Shown here in pieces: positions 45,751-57,505 of a stretch of DNA of 64,000 nt. The notes beneath the pieces were generated by a model. It did not search any database and was not told where the DNA came from. It saw only the letters and a program-made list of their open reading frames with translations. The stretch comes from Varanus komodoensis (lineage: Eukaryota; Chordata; Lepidosauria; Squamata; Varanidae), in NCBI RefSeq assembly GCF_004798865.1, contig NW_025336481.1, positions 33,268,299 through 33,332,298 on the forward strand. Direction: 5' to 3'. Position 1 is the first letter of the stretch; the number at the start of each line of letters is the position of its first letter. The position numbers were made by a program, and so were the translations under genes.

Positions 45751-48740
45751 TGTTACTTTTAATTGCATCATGTGTAGTTGGACCTTATCTTTTTAAAAAT
45801 TTTGAGAGTATGCAAAGCCTTAATTTGAATAGGGATCGGCTCAGACCAGGAGGGAAAGAATGAACTTTTCACCTTCACCTGTTTGCTTCCAGAAATTCCA
45901 CCAGCACCACCTGAATGTGATTTTTTTTCCTTTTTCTAAGCTCTTGAGTATGCATTTGGGAAATTTTGGGAAATCAAATGGGTCGGAAAGGAAGGTATAA
46001 TACCCGCCTCCTGTTGCATGCTGGTTTTGATTTGAATTGGGGTCATAGACTAAAAAGAGGAAATAAATGAAAAAGACTAATCTCAACTGCACTGTAACAT
46101 GTAGTTTGTTCCTAATGGAATAAATATAGGCCTATTCAATGGCACTGCATCAGTGCATCAGGTCATCAAAATCTAGGTTGCAAAAGAGAGAATCTAAAAA
46201 TACAACACACCAAGCAACAGGATTCAGATTCAGGATCCATACATAATTCACTTCTATATTTTGCTGGAGTAGCTGTCTCAGTCCTGGTGTTAGGACTGTC
46301 CTTGATAGTGGATAGAGGGAAAGCTCTTGATTTATGCTTACTAAAATAATAGAGGGAAGCAGCAGCCGCTGCTGTCACAATCTACAGGGAACTTTTCCAT
46401 GCCATTTTTCTTTTCCATTCAATATCACATCCTATGAAGATTTTGGGTCTTTGCATCAGAAAGCTTGTACAGAGCAACTGGACAACATTCCTGGAAAACT
46501 TAGTTTAAACTTGAAAAAGTAATGCATGATTGGGCAGGGAAGTAGCAGTGTATCAACAGGCAGTATTAAAATCATTTCTGTATTATTTTCAGAAATGACT
46601 TTTAAATTGAAAAAAAAATCTTTTACAATAAAATTACCTGGCTTTGCAGAATGGCTGGATTGTATTGATCATCTTCATTACATCATTGTAAATATATATA
46701 CATAAGCCTTACTGACATTCAAGTTCCAGTTTTGCAAAATACCTTGAGTTCCAGCAGATATAGTCTCATTGATTTTAGCTGGCTTAAACCCATACTCTGA
46801 CTTAATTGATCCCTGTGAATTCAGCTGTTAAAATATATTGGCTCAACTCTAGGCAGATTGAGGTATAAAAGGAGTACAGCAGAAGATGAGCTCATTTAAA
46901 GACCTGGTATAGAAAATGAAGGATAAGAAGCTAAAGCATCATTTTGGAGAAGAGGGATACAGACTGATCAATTTGTGCATGAGGTGGGGAAAGAACATTA
47001 TTTTTACCATTTCATTCAAGTAGGAAGGAAAAACAGCGAGGCAGCTGGAGTAATGAATGCTGTGAAGGAGCAGAATTCAATCTGTTTACTTGGAAGGGAA
47101 GGATTTGGCAAAAGATTACTAATGGAAAAGAACTGATCACGATGAGCAGCCTTGTGATTTATGCACTCAGAAAAAGAACTTCCTGTGTTCGGTCCTTTTG
47201 TTTTCCCTGCTCTCTATGTTACTTGAATCCTTAGATTATGCTACACAAAAGGAAGCCATGAGATTCGGGGGCATCCTGCAGCTCCTTCCAAACCCTGAAA
47301 AATTGATCTAGAACAAGGATGCAGAACATCTGGGTCAAAGGTCTAATTTGGCCTGAAGAGGTTCTACTTGTGGTTTCCCTGGAGATGGGAATTAGCCTCT
47401 AAGCTCCACACCTTGGAGAAATCCATTGATGTCTCAAGACTGATTCTCTTTCTGAGACTGAAAGAAGGGCAGAACTCAGAAGTTTCTTGATATGGTGAGA
47501 AAGAGTGAAATGAACAAGGTGAGCAAATGACACTGGTGAGCATAGCCATCCCTGGTAAGATCATCTAGCCAGTAGAGGACATGATAGAAGGAAATCCAGC
47601 TCAACAATACAAACCATTTCCCTGATGTAAAGGATCAGGGAACCCTCCAGAGTGGCATTTCAATAGCATTAGGGTTGCAGTAGGACTGCAGTTTGCTGAT
47701 TCTCCAGGCCTGTGGAATCTTTGGGCATAAAATCTGCTCAGTAGCAGTGCATTTGATAGCATTTCTTTTGCATTTCAATGAAATTACATACAGAGAAGTG
47801 AGGTCCGTCAGCAACAAGTGACCCATAATATAAATGCAAATCTTTTAACAGCACTGTTATATTGCAGAATGTTTCATCTGATGCAGCAGTGTACTAAATT
47901 TTGTGGTGCTTGTGTCCTGTATGTTTAAACACACTGTTTTCAGGCAAGACTGGGTTGCAACTTATTTTAGTGGAGCTAGGCCAAGAAAAAGTTAGCTAGT
48001 TAGGAATGCATTCAGGTGCTCATAGTTTTGACATTTGGCCCTGGACCTTTCCAGAGAGTTACTCTTAATCACAGGTGTTCCAGTGTTTTCACAACACAAT
48101 AGTGAAAACCACATGGACAGGGATTAATTTAAAGCATGGCTCATCAAGACTTGCTCTGGGACTTGTCCTGGATGTCAAGGTTCAGAGAAAATAAACCATG
48201 CATCTAGGTGTCTGCATCTCATCAGTGAGTAACTACAGCCTTCTCTCAAATGTCTGGGATTCAAGACAGAGTTTTTTTTGTTGTCACAAGCCTGTAGTTT
48301 CTGGGATAACTCAAGCCAAAAAACCTGGCTTACCAGTGTGGATAAGCACCAGTGTGGAAAAGGACGCCCTTAAAATAAAGGTATATGATATTAGGCATGG
48401 GAAGTTGTTGGGACATTCTGTGCCTTTGTCAGAAGATCAAGAAACACAAATCTTGGGGTTTTCTGTAGGCTGGACTATTTCTTGCTCAGTAGATCTCGTC
48501 TTTCATTTTTCCTCCCCCATCTAGCCCAAGATCCTCTCATTGTCATCCATAGGTCATCACAGGTTGTGCACATTTTCAGAGGTTTTTTCCCATTAAAAAT
48601 GCAACTTAAAATGTGAGAGGGATAAAAAAAGGATGGAAGAAGCCATAAGGAAATATGGAAGGCTATGATTTTGTGCAAACTTGTCCATGACTTCCCAGCT
48701 ATTAACTTCTGAATTGCAAGTGTTTAAATAATTCAGCAAT
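45751..48740. other. Unassigned DNA
   Basis: About 3 kb with no recognised element. The 108-codon plus frame at 48198-48524 contains protein-like text (KKPGLPVWISTSVEKDALK) but no known domain, and is of chance length. Confidence 0.35.
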
Positions 48741-48744
48741 TATG

Positions 48745-48835
48745 TTGCATTGTTTGTTTGTTTAAAGTGTTATTGCCCTGCTATCCATTAGAAAAGACTC
48801 CCAAATCAGTTCAATCAATAAAACATGGCAGCTTC
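48745..48835 (-). mobile_element. L2-like tail scrap, inverse
   Basis: TTTAAAGTGTTATTGCCCTG followed by CTATCCATTAGAAAAGACTC and CAATCAATAAAACATGG follows the reversed L2-like terminal layout. Confidence 0.35.
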
Positions 48836-49061
48836 TATAGACAAGTTTACACTCCAAAAGGCATCATAAAAGGGTTGGGAGAAGCAAATCCAACAGCAAT
48901 TCTTGAAGTTAAATTATCACCCTTGGAATTACTAGTTGGAAGAGAACTACGTAGGGTGAGGAGGAAGTGGACAGCTATTAAAATGCCCTGGCTTCACTTT
49001 TCTGTCTGTTATGGCTTATGAATCATAGTCCACCAAGGACAACTGTGGAGAAAACTGTGAG

Positions 49062-49345
49062 TTTGTTGCTATGTCCCATCAAGTCATTTATGACTTATGG
49101 TTATCCCATGAATGAAAGTCCTCCAAAATGTCTGTCCACCTCATCCCTGCTCAATTCGGCTCAATTCTTCTAAGTTCAAGGCTGTGGCTTCCTTTATGTA
49201 TTCAGTCTATCTCATATTTGGTCTTCCTTGGCTTGTTCTGCCTTCCACTTTCCTTAGCATGATTTTCTTTCCAATGAGTTTTGCCTTCTCATCATATGTC
49301 TGAAGTATGGAAGCTTCAGTTTTGTCATTTTTGCTTCTAGGGAAA
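49062..49345 (-). mobile_element. BovB (RTE) LINE, ORF2 C-terminus and 3' end
   Basis: On the minus strand, the sequence around 49250-49345 encodes KMTKLKLPYFRHMMRRQNS. The conserved BovB 'GRP..RWID.IKEAT' region follows in another frame (EYIKEATALNLEELSR), then QTFWRTFIHGI and a terminal LDGT. Frame changes between these blocks show it no longer encodes an intact protein. 5'-truncated. Its presence is strong evidence for a squamate genome. Confidence 0.9.
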
Positions 49346-50439
49346 GAGTGACTACCTTCTGCAGAGTATGAGCTTGGTCATCATTTTCCTAGATATCATA
49401 GACCAGTCGTTTCATGTAGGTTCATCAACATTCATGTAGTTTCATGTCTTCACTGTAGGTCTGAAGAGTCAATCCCTTTTTTCTATGTTGGTTTATTGTA
49501 AATCATGACCTCACCAAAGTCCACACAGTTTAACCACGATCCCTTTTAAACATGGTTACGAGACCTAGGAACTCTCTCAGCACCTGCTCTTTTCCTACTG
49601 CATTGCTCCACACAAAGGTATGATTGATATTTATAGAGAGCAAAATTGTGCAGTGGTTTATTGAAGTTAAACATAAGAGTATAAATACTATGGCAGATTT
49701 AGCTGGGATGCACATGCTGCTGGGTATCTCAGGGCAATGGGGCCATTACTACATGCCAAGACTGATGTCTGAATTCTGTGTGTACATGCACTCTATGCAG
49801 ACTTTGCTTATTCCCATTTCCTGATTCCTTGGAGCCCTGTTGGAAGGAGGAAGGCTGCACAGAATTGAACTTATTGAATACAAGGCTACTTCACACTAGA
49901 AAAGCATGAGGGATCCATCGACTAAATGAAGAGGCAGCATCATTTTCAGGCACTCCAAGTGAGCTTGTGCAAAGCATAGATATTTTGTGCATGCTCCTGA
50001 CCAACATGTGCAGAACACATGACACATCTGCCACATTTGCAATTATCCTCTTTTGTAGGACTGGAGGGCCTAGCATTGTCTGGGGGAGAAGACAGTTAGA
50101 CCTTAGCTGCAAAGTTAATGAATCGTGCTTCTGCTGAGGGGAGCATGCGTCTTACAGCCTGCTGGCAGGATTCAGCTCTCATTGCACAATATCCTCTGAG
50201 GACAGCCCTGTCCTTGGTAAAAATGAACAGAAAGACTCATGCTGATTCCAGAAATTGAAATGTCTCCATGAGGTCCTAAGGGCCGCACCTTATCTGTAAG
50301 GGGCTGGTTCCTTGGAGGGGAACTCAGGGCTTTATAAGGAGGAGAGATAGTTGATCAATTTATTTTCACCCTGTGTCAATTTTCTATGTATTTTTGGTAA
50401 GTTTCTATTACCCCAGTTCTGTACTAATTTTTAATTTAA
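49346..50439. other. Unassigned DNA, perhaps more LINE at the left
   Basis: TTCATGTAG words repeat at 49410-49448. The first 150 bp may continue the BovB element but I cannot align it. The rest shows no recognised family. Confidence 0.35.
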
Positions 50440-50625
50440 AATAATCATATCAAAATTTGTTTAAATACATACTTTTGAACAATTGTTTGTTCTTACCCCA
50501 GCCTAGAAATACATCCAGATTATTTTAAAATGTACATTTTAAAATGTATTTAGGTGTGTTTTTTGAGCTGAGAATGTCATCACAACATTCAGAGAAGTGC
50601 AAAACCACAAGGATAACTGCCTTTA
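50440..50625 (+). repeat. Periodic TGCA/TTTTTGT dispersed repeat
   Basis: Recurring AAATACAT and TTTTAAAATGTACATTTT blocks lead to a terminal segment, CTGAGAATGTCATCACAACA to GGATAACTG (50568-50619). That segment closely parallels 55649-55702 in the copy 5 kb away. A perfect 22-bp palindrome lies at 50523-50544. Confidence 0.55.
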
Positions 50626-51849
50626 ACTTGTCACATTAGGTCAGTATTGTTGTATCCATCTTGGGGGATGCAGCAAGACTGAGGCTGATAGCGAATGCCT
50701 TGAATTCATTGCAGGAGCAAACTCTGAACGAAAGATTTGGTTGTTCGCTATCTTTGTCAGTGTGCTTTAGCAGATGCACAGAAGGTCTGGCAGGTTCTTC
50801 TTCAAGGCAAATATCTGAGGTATTTGGGAAAAGCCAAAGAGTTTAGATAAGACTACCCATATTTCTCCACATTTCATACATCCCTGTTTTCTTTCAGATG
50901 ACTTTAAAATCTTTTGACATGGAAAAGAATGAACAAGGCAGCATCTGTCAAGCCAGTGCATCACAAATCTAAATAATCAGTACACTGGCATGGTAAATAA
51001 TCTCCATGGAGTGTCTCTGTATTCTTGAACTAATATGAGATGTAGACTTAAATGCTCTTATAATTATGAAGAAACATATGGTTACAAAGCAAAGTGGAAA
51101 ATATTTTCTGAGGGTTTCCTAAATCTTTGCACTATGTAGAGCAGAGACATATGCCAGACTGGCACTTCAGGGCAGTCGATTGTGTGGTGAAAGTAAGTGT
51201 AAAATATTTAAATGATGCAAGGTGTTTGGAAGTAGAGTTGTTTTCAGATGGCTTTTCTGAATGAAAACTGGAGAAGCTGAAGAGTTTCATACAGTCTGAT
51301 CTAAAGCGGGTGGGAGAAAGTTTTTGTCAAGTAAACTGTCAGTTAAGAGTAACTTCTCAAGTCTCAGGAAACGACAGATGTTCCCATTTCCACAGCATGT
51401 CAACCAGATTTTTGCTGTACCTTCAAGGGCAGATGTGCCAACTTAGACATAATATGGAGGGAAAGAACTTGGAAGACTTTACCAAAAGCCATTCATGGCC
51501 CTCACATGAGGCAAACTAAGAAAAGAGGATTATGAACAATGAGAGATGGTCATTAAAATTCGACTCTTTTCCACTGGCCATGCAAGTGTAGAAATAGAGT
51601 TGCCCCACTCACTTCCCAAGTTAAAGACACAGAGTCATAAAAGCCCTTTTCCTTGTTTTCATGGTGGCAACCTTACAGTGAAATTATGTGAATTGACTAT
51701 AAGGAATATGGCAACAAGCACGTCTGGGGACAACTTTTCCATTTATTTTGCTTCAATGATTTACTGCCAGCTTCTGTGGTGGTGTTGGAAAGGGAGCTTT
51801 TCAGAACAGCCATAAAGTCTAAATGAAAATTTTGTGGGAGAGGAAAAGA
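50626..51849. other. Unassigned DNA
   Basis: No repeat family or exon recognised. Confidence 0.4.
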
Positions 51850-51890
51850 TCTCTCTCTCTCTCTCTCTCCCCCTCTCCACCCCCCCCACT
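51850..51890. repeat. (CT)n and C-rich run
   Basis: A short (CT)n of about 20 bp at 51850-51869, then a C-rich CCCCTCTCCACCCCCCCCAC stretch. Confidence 0.9.
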
Positions 51891-52884
51891 GCCTCAATCA
51901 TTGGGCCTTTCTCATGAAGAAAGGCTGACATTTATGTGAAGTATGTATGTGCACCATTACCTTTTACTATAATATACACATGTCAAGTCATCTCAGATAT
52001 AGCTCTTCTCTCCGGTGGCTTAGCTGATGGAAGTGGTTCTTTAAGTCACTGGTTAGGGACATATGGTTTTTGAATCTGAGCTGTGCAAGGGAAGATTTCT
52101 GTGTTAGAATGTTCTGTAGTTGCATGGTGACTGGAGTATGAAATAAGGTTCTGCCAGCTCCTACTTTCAAGTACCTATTTTTCTTCTGCAGAACTGTCAT
52201 GATTAACTGGCAACCCATTTGTTATGTATCTATCAGTAAACGTGAGCAGAGGGCTACCGAAACTTTTTACTTTTTAAAGTACAAAAATAACTTATCTGGA
52301 ACCAGGCGCTCAATCTATGCCACTTCCACAGGAGTGGGGAAAAATTTGATACTTTTTTCCAATGAGAAAACCATGAATGTGGTTGGGTACCAGACAGGTA
52401 ATGGATGGGTAGTGTACAGCTTACAGCACATGGAAGTAAAGTATATTTTCCTTCTTAAGTAACTGCCCATCCTTTGATTCCTTTAAGTTGAAGTATTTGG
52501 TAGGAAGACATGGATCAAATCTGTCATGGGAGGATAATCCAAGCAGAACCTCTTAGCAAGGCCTCTGAAGGGCAAACGAAAGAAATGAAAAATCTTGTGG
52601 TGTGTGCAGGTATACTTGAAGAGTCCAACAGGGCAACCTCATACTTACCAGAATTCATGACTGATAAGAGGATGTTGGCTTCTATTTCTCATGGGGCTCT
52701 ATTTGCTTTCATTCTGCTGCCTTCCATGCTTTTGGGGAATGAGACTGGACAGGAAGATGGTTAGGGAACAGCCAATGAAAAGTGGGATCAGAAGAGATTC
52801 AATATGTTCCCTTCCCCTTTCAGAGAGTGCCTGGGAAATATAAATATTTATAAGCATTTTCCTAAACAGAAGAATTTCCAGTAA
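51891..52884. other. Unassigned DNA
   Basis: Chance-length frames only, for example 52199-52462 and 52510-52764. No repeat recognised. Confidence 0.4.
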
Positions 52885-53400
52885 AGGTATAGTTTCCCCT
52901 CAGCTGGTGACCAGGCTTTTCAAGGTCTCTACCATCACGGAACACAACACAGTGCTGCCTGAACCCCTTCTTCAGGCCCCATGAATCCTCCAGCTTCCTT
53001 ATCTAGCTGTCAGGGCAGCTTCAGTGCTGGCTCTGCTTGGTTGGCTGCTTTGCCAGCAGAAAGGGTAGCAAAAATCTTGCTTCCCCTTCCTCTCCTGGAT
53101 GCCTGCCATGCTCTTCTGGCTCTTCCACTGTGTATGAACAGTAGGGAAATTGCATGGTCCTTAGCATCTGACATGCTGCTGTAGTAACACTCTTCCTAGC
53201 GCCGGGGAGGAAGGGAGGGTGGGAAGCAGAAAGCAAAATAGGAGGAGCTCCCTGTCTCTTCTGGCTTGTGCCACTGCTGCTGCAAAAGCCACCAGGGGAA
53301 TGAGTGGATAGAAGTCAGGAGGGTGTGCTGACTGTAACCACCTCCCCAGGTTAAAATTACAAGCCGAAAGAGAACTGTGACATGGTACAAATCAGTTCTG
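52885..53400. other. G+C-richer patch of unknown origin
   Basis: Markedly richer in C and CTG words than its surroundings, with antiparallel frames up to 71 codons. One GCGCCGG lies near 53198, but it is not CpG-dense enough to call a CpG island. It could be an unrecognised repeat or a decayed exon. Confidence 0.35.
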
Positions 53401-54405
53401 GAATAATGGCATGCTTTGTGGTCATGCCCAATTTCCAGTGGTGCCTGTTATAGCACTATTCTCAACCTAGAGGCCAAACAGGGATTTGTATATGGATGTG
53501 TGCACACATCTGTGCATGTATGCACACATATCTGGGCCTGTATGTATATATTATGTGTGTGAGTGTGACCAGGTCCATAAGTTGCTTATGATCTCCTTAA
53601 GTAGATGGCTGCAATAACCATAACCTGTTCAGTCCCTGGGAAAAAATTTCCCAGTGTTTAAATTGTGTTTAAATCCTGGCATTGCCTGTTAGGAAAGAAT
53701 CTTCTGAAGATGTATCTGGTTACTGGAGAATTTTTCCATTTGATAACATTCATAATATAGTTCAAAGTCAAGGTCAAATGCAAAGCAACTGCACAGAAGA
53801 GGCTGGGCGATGAGATGCATCAATGAGAAGGGAGAACAAAGCAGGGGGACATGTATCTTCTTGTTAATTAAGATTTGCTCAACTTGTGTTTATATTGCAG
53901 TGATGATTGAACAGTTCTTTTTATTGTAAGTTGGATGCATCTCATGCCTGTTGAAATGGGCTGGTATTAATGTGGTTGAAAAAAATAAACAGAGGAACTA
54001 TCAGTTCCAGATGTCTACTCTCCCCACCCTATCCTTTGCAAAATCATGTTGCTTGCCAAAAGCTTTACTAACTCAGCACCTTCCTTTAGTCAATCTGGGA
54101 CAACATAAACAGTTTTTCCTAAGGGAAAAGCCATATGCTCATATGGCTGGCAAAGCCCTTCAAGCCTATGGACACTTTCGGTGCAGTTGTCTTATGGCGT
54201 ATCCCCTAAACAAGTCATTGCTGTCAAATTGTTCAAACACTCATTCATTACTAGCTTGTTTTCTGTAAACACACACGCACATGAAACTATTCCTTGGTGA
54301 TAAAAAAAATCAATCTGATTTCACTTGCTAATTAGGGTTATTCCCTCTCCATTCAAGCAATTTAAGGGCAAAGTGTTTTGCCAAAATCTCTGCCAGAGTT
54401 GATTG
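53401..54405. other. Unassigned DNA with TG/CA-rich words
   Basis: A loosely alternating GTGTGCACACATCTGTGCATG stretch, continuing to about 53570, has potential for alternating purine-pyrimidine structure. The 105-codon frame at 53951-54268 is of chance length. Confidence 0.4.
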
Positions 54406-54407
54406 CA

Positions 54408-54445
54408 GAGAGAGAGAGAGAAGGAGAGTGTGTGAGAGAGTCTAT
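54408..54445. repeat. Short (GA)n/(GT)n run
   Basis: AGAGAGAGAGAGAAGGAGAG is followed by GTGTGAGAGAG. Short, imperfect. Confidence 0.85.
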
Positions 54446-55375
54446 AGTACCTTTTTTCACATTTTCAATGGGATTTTTCCACTGGAGGAAAGTTTGGAAA
54501 GCTAAAAGGGAAATTCAGATATCCTGCTTGATTCTAAGCATGCCTACTATCTGAAGAACATGTTAGGAAGTTGTTGAGATAAGTCCTACCAAATATATTG
54601 GGGTTTGGATTCTTACTCTAATGATATCCAAGCATGAAGAAATCCTCAAAATATGTGATATAAATTATCTACCAACTCACGGATATAATACACAGAAGAT
54701 ACAAGGAAACAGAGAACTGGCATTTGGTGTTTAGAAGGTGAACAATGAATCAACCAAGCTACACCTGCTTTCAAAGCACAAATGCAAGATGGATGGTATA
54801 CTTACAGAAGGGGACCATAATTGTCCTGATGTCTCACTATTCATGCATTCACTTCTAACCACATGTGTGCTAGGATCAAGACTATTTAACTTGAAGTTTT
54901 AACTCTAGAGATTCTGTGAAGGAGTCAAAAATGCAAACTCTAGTGAAGATCTGTGTGCAACACTGATTGGCTTTTAAATCAACTATTCCCCAGAAATCAT
55001 GAATAGTGCAAAAATACTGGCACTAATTTTCTAGGGAGAATTACCAGAAATATTGACATCACTACCTGGCATCCTTGGGCAGCAGTCTAGTATCCAATGC
55101 CCTATAGGGTCTACAGGACTCATGCTTGCCCTTACATCACCACTATGAGCCTGGTAGCTATGGGATGCTTTTTAAATCCCCCACAAACACCCCACAGTAA
55201 TGCAATGTTGGCTACTGATAAGGCTATTGTGCAAGTTAAAGTAGCAGTCTAGTGCTATTGCCACCTGCAGGACCAGCAAAGAGGAGCTACCAATGTGGTA
55301 GGAACCTTTTTATCAAGGGTTCCATCAAACGTAGATCCAGCCCTGTCTAGGAATGGATGTGTGTGTTAATCATAG
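54446..55375. other. Unassigned DNA
   Basis: Nothing recognised. Confidence 0.4.
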
Positions 55376-55379
55376 TTTC

Positions 55380-55720
55380 TCTTAGTTTCCCATTTTTTCC
55401 AGTTTTAATTTTAGTTTCCCCAGTTTCCATTTCCAGTTGATATTCCGTTTCCAGTTGTATTAACAAATACAAATTTGTGTGTACATTTCTGTGCCTATTT
55501 CTCTGTAATTCCATCTACCTTCTGTCTAGGGTATGCACTTTGGAAGCAATTTTATCTAATATAAAACATTCTTGAAAACTATTGCACTAATATGTGCATT
55601 TTTGTGTGCACTTTCCCCCAATATATACATTTTTGTATGTTGTTTTGACTGAGAAAACTCCATCACAGCATTTGGAGAATCATGGATATGGAAAGATAAC
55701 TGATTTTTGGCTTGTGTATT
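55380..55720 (+). repeat. Periodic TGCA/TTTTTGT dispersed repeat, longest copy
   Basis: Begins with repeated AGTTTCC words. It continues with blocks of the form TGTGCATTTTTGTGTGCAC and TATACATTTTTGTATG separated by about 30 bp, and ends with the segment 55649-55702 shared with the 50.57 kb copy (GAGAA...CATCACA.CATT..GAGAA...GATAACTG). It looks like a dispersed element with internal short tandem units, known in squamates but whose class I cannot name. Confidence 0.55.
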
Positions 55721-56395
55721 GGTATTAAAGTGCCAGATCTGTGAATGAAACACATTTCTTCCTAGTCATGTCTGTTCTTCAAAGGAAAGACAGTTGAGCC
55801 ACATGGAAATGAAATACTTGCAAGAAAACAGAAGATTACCGTTTCCAATTGTGAAATTAGATTTTCTGTAGCTATGATTGCATTTTATCCAAATGTGTAC
55901 ATTCCTAGGCCCAAACTCTAATGCAAATTTCCAAAAAACTTCATTTTCTGTATTGTACATTCAGTTCCTCCCCTTTGTACCACAAAATCATCAGACAATA
56001 TCTCAGAAAAAATTTAGACTCAACAGAATGGTGGCCACATGATGACAAAAAACCCCCCAAATTCTTAATATGAATCTTTAGCAATAAGAAGAAATTGAGC
56101 TTGAAATGTAAAGAGGAGAAAACCACAGCAGCTGGAAAAAATATTCAGCAAGGTTTTGTGAAAAAGAATGTTCCCCTTTTAGGCCTGAGGGAAGAAAAAA
56201 ATTTGTCATTCTGTTATGCCGCCTTTTCCCTTCTGGCAGTTTCAGTAATGATGCAACTTGAAGATAAAGCACTTCAGAATGGATCTATCATCTAAGAGCC
56301 TAAATTCCAACTTCAGTCTTGTTCTTTTTGACTTTCTTTCTGGTCTTCTGCTCCCTCTCCATGACTCACAATCCACTGTTTCTTTTCCAGCACAC
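55721..56395. other. Unassigned DNA
   Basis: AT-rich. Several antiparallel chance frames. No element recognised. Confidence 0.4.
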
Positions 56396-56399
56396 CATT

Positions 56400-56560
56400 A
56401 CTAGCATTTGCCTTACATTAGCTTCATTTTATTTCAACAAATGTTGCAATGTTGGAAATTATTAATCACAATTAGCCACCTGGACTGTCATTTTCCTTGG
56501 TAGAAAGGTGGGAGTAAAAATCAATTCAAATATAAATGCATAGATAAATAAATCATCTGT
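56400..56560 (+). mobile_element. Possible L2/L3-like LINE tail
   Basis: TTAGCCACCTGGACTGTCAT followed by GGTAGAAAGGTGGGAGTAAA and AATCAATTCAAATATAAATG, then AGATAAATAAATC, has the order of a LINE terminal block plus tail. Diverged. Confidence 0.38.
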
Positions 56561-56990
56561 CCTGTTTGTGGGGATGCTTAAAGATGATGTTCGGTCTGCA
56601 GTTTAAGCAAATCGTCCCTATATGCACCTCCTGGTAATCGCATGTCTGCGAATTTTGAGATATGGATCTTAGTTCAAAAGAATTGTATAAAAAGTGTGAG
56701 TCAAAAGACTTACCTAAGATGAGTTTTCTGGGTGCAAAAAACCCTTTAATTTAGGAAAAAATATCTACGAAATCTGCACGATATCTACACAATTGTAAAA
56801 TAATAAATCAAAATAATGCATCTGTGTGTGTGAGCATGTCTTACTCCGACAGAAATGAGATGGAATAGATTTATGAAGCCATTCATAAATGGGATAAACT
56901 GACAAGAATTGGAAAGGGACTGATCTGTTCACCACTTACATTTGTGATTCTGTCTTGTCCATCCCCTTCCTCCACATCTATTTTTATCTC
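56561..56990. other. Unassigned DNA
   Basis: Nothing recognised. Confidence 0.4.
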
Positions 56991-56994
56991 CATG

Positions 56995-57505
56995 TTATTT
57001 CTATAACATGATCTGTGTGTATGGCACTTCACAGAGTATCCCAAGGAACTTGCAGTCTTTAATCTGACACTGTGGGAACAACAGAGGAAGGAGAGTCAGG
57101 GTAAGAACGGAAGCAACATGTTTTCGTTGCATGTGCTTAGGCTGAGTTCCAGCAGGCTGAGTTCCAGCGAGGGAAGGGAATGTGGGAGGCGTGCCAAAGA
57201 CTTCACAGAAAGGGTGAGTTTAAAGGGAAGAATCAAAGGTAGAAAGGAGATGGCGTTATGCAGATGTTCCAGGAGAGAAGTCCAAGAACATGGGGTGGCA
57301 TCCTCAAGAGAAAGGGTGGGGTCCTCTTGTATCACCGGGACAAATGTGGCAGCAGAAAGTTGACAGGGCAGCAAGGAAAATGTAGGGATGCCCTTAAGTT
57401 TTCTTTGAAGAGGCAAAATAGCTGGGGAGAGTTTAAGTAAGGGAAGAGATGCAGTTTGCCATGGTTCCAACTGACCTCCCACCGACTTTTTAAAAGGCAT
57501 CATTG
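56995..57505. repeat. Purine-rich stretch with 15-bp tandem duplication; possible old dispersed repeat
   Basis: The left part (GGCACTTCACAGAGTATCCC, AAGGAACTTGCAGTCTTTAA) resembles a dispersed vertebrate repeat of the 'ggagcttacagtcta' type. A GGCTGAGTTCCAGCA unit is duplicated at 57140-57169. The minus frame of 137 codons (57096-57509) is a by-product of purine strand bias: its Leu/Ser/Pro richness is what purine-rich DNA gives on the other strand. Confidence 0.4.

Noticed and set aside
48198-48524. 108-codon plus-strand frame with protein-like text
   Set aside because: No recognisable domain, and frames near this length are expected many times by chance in this window.
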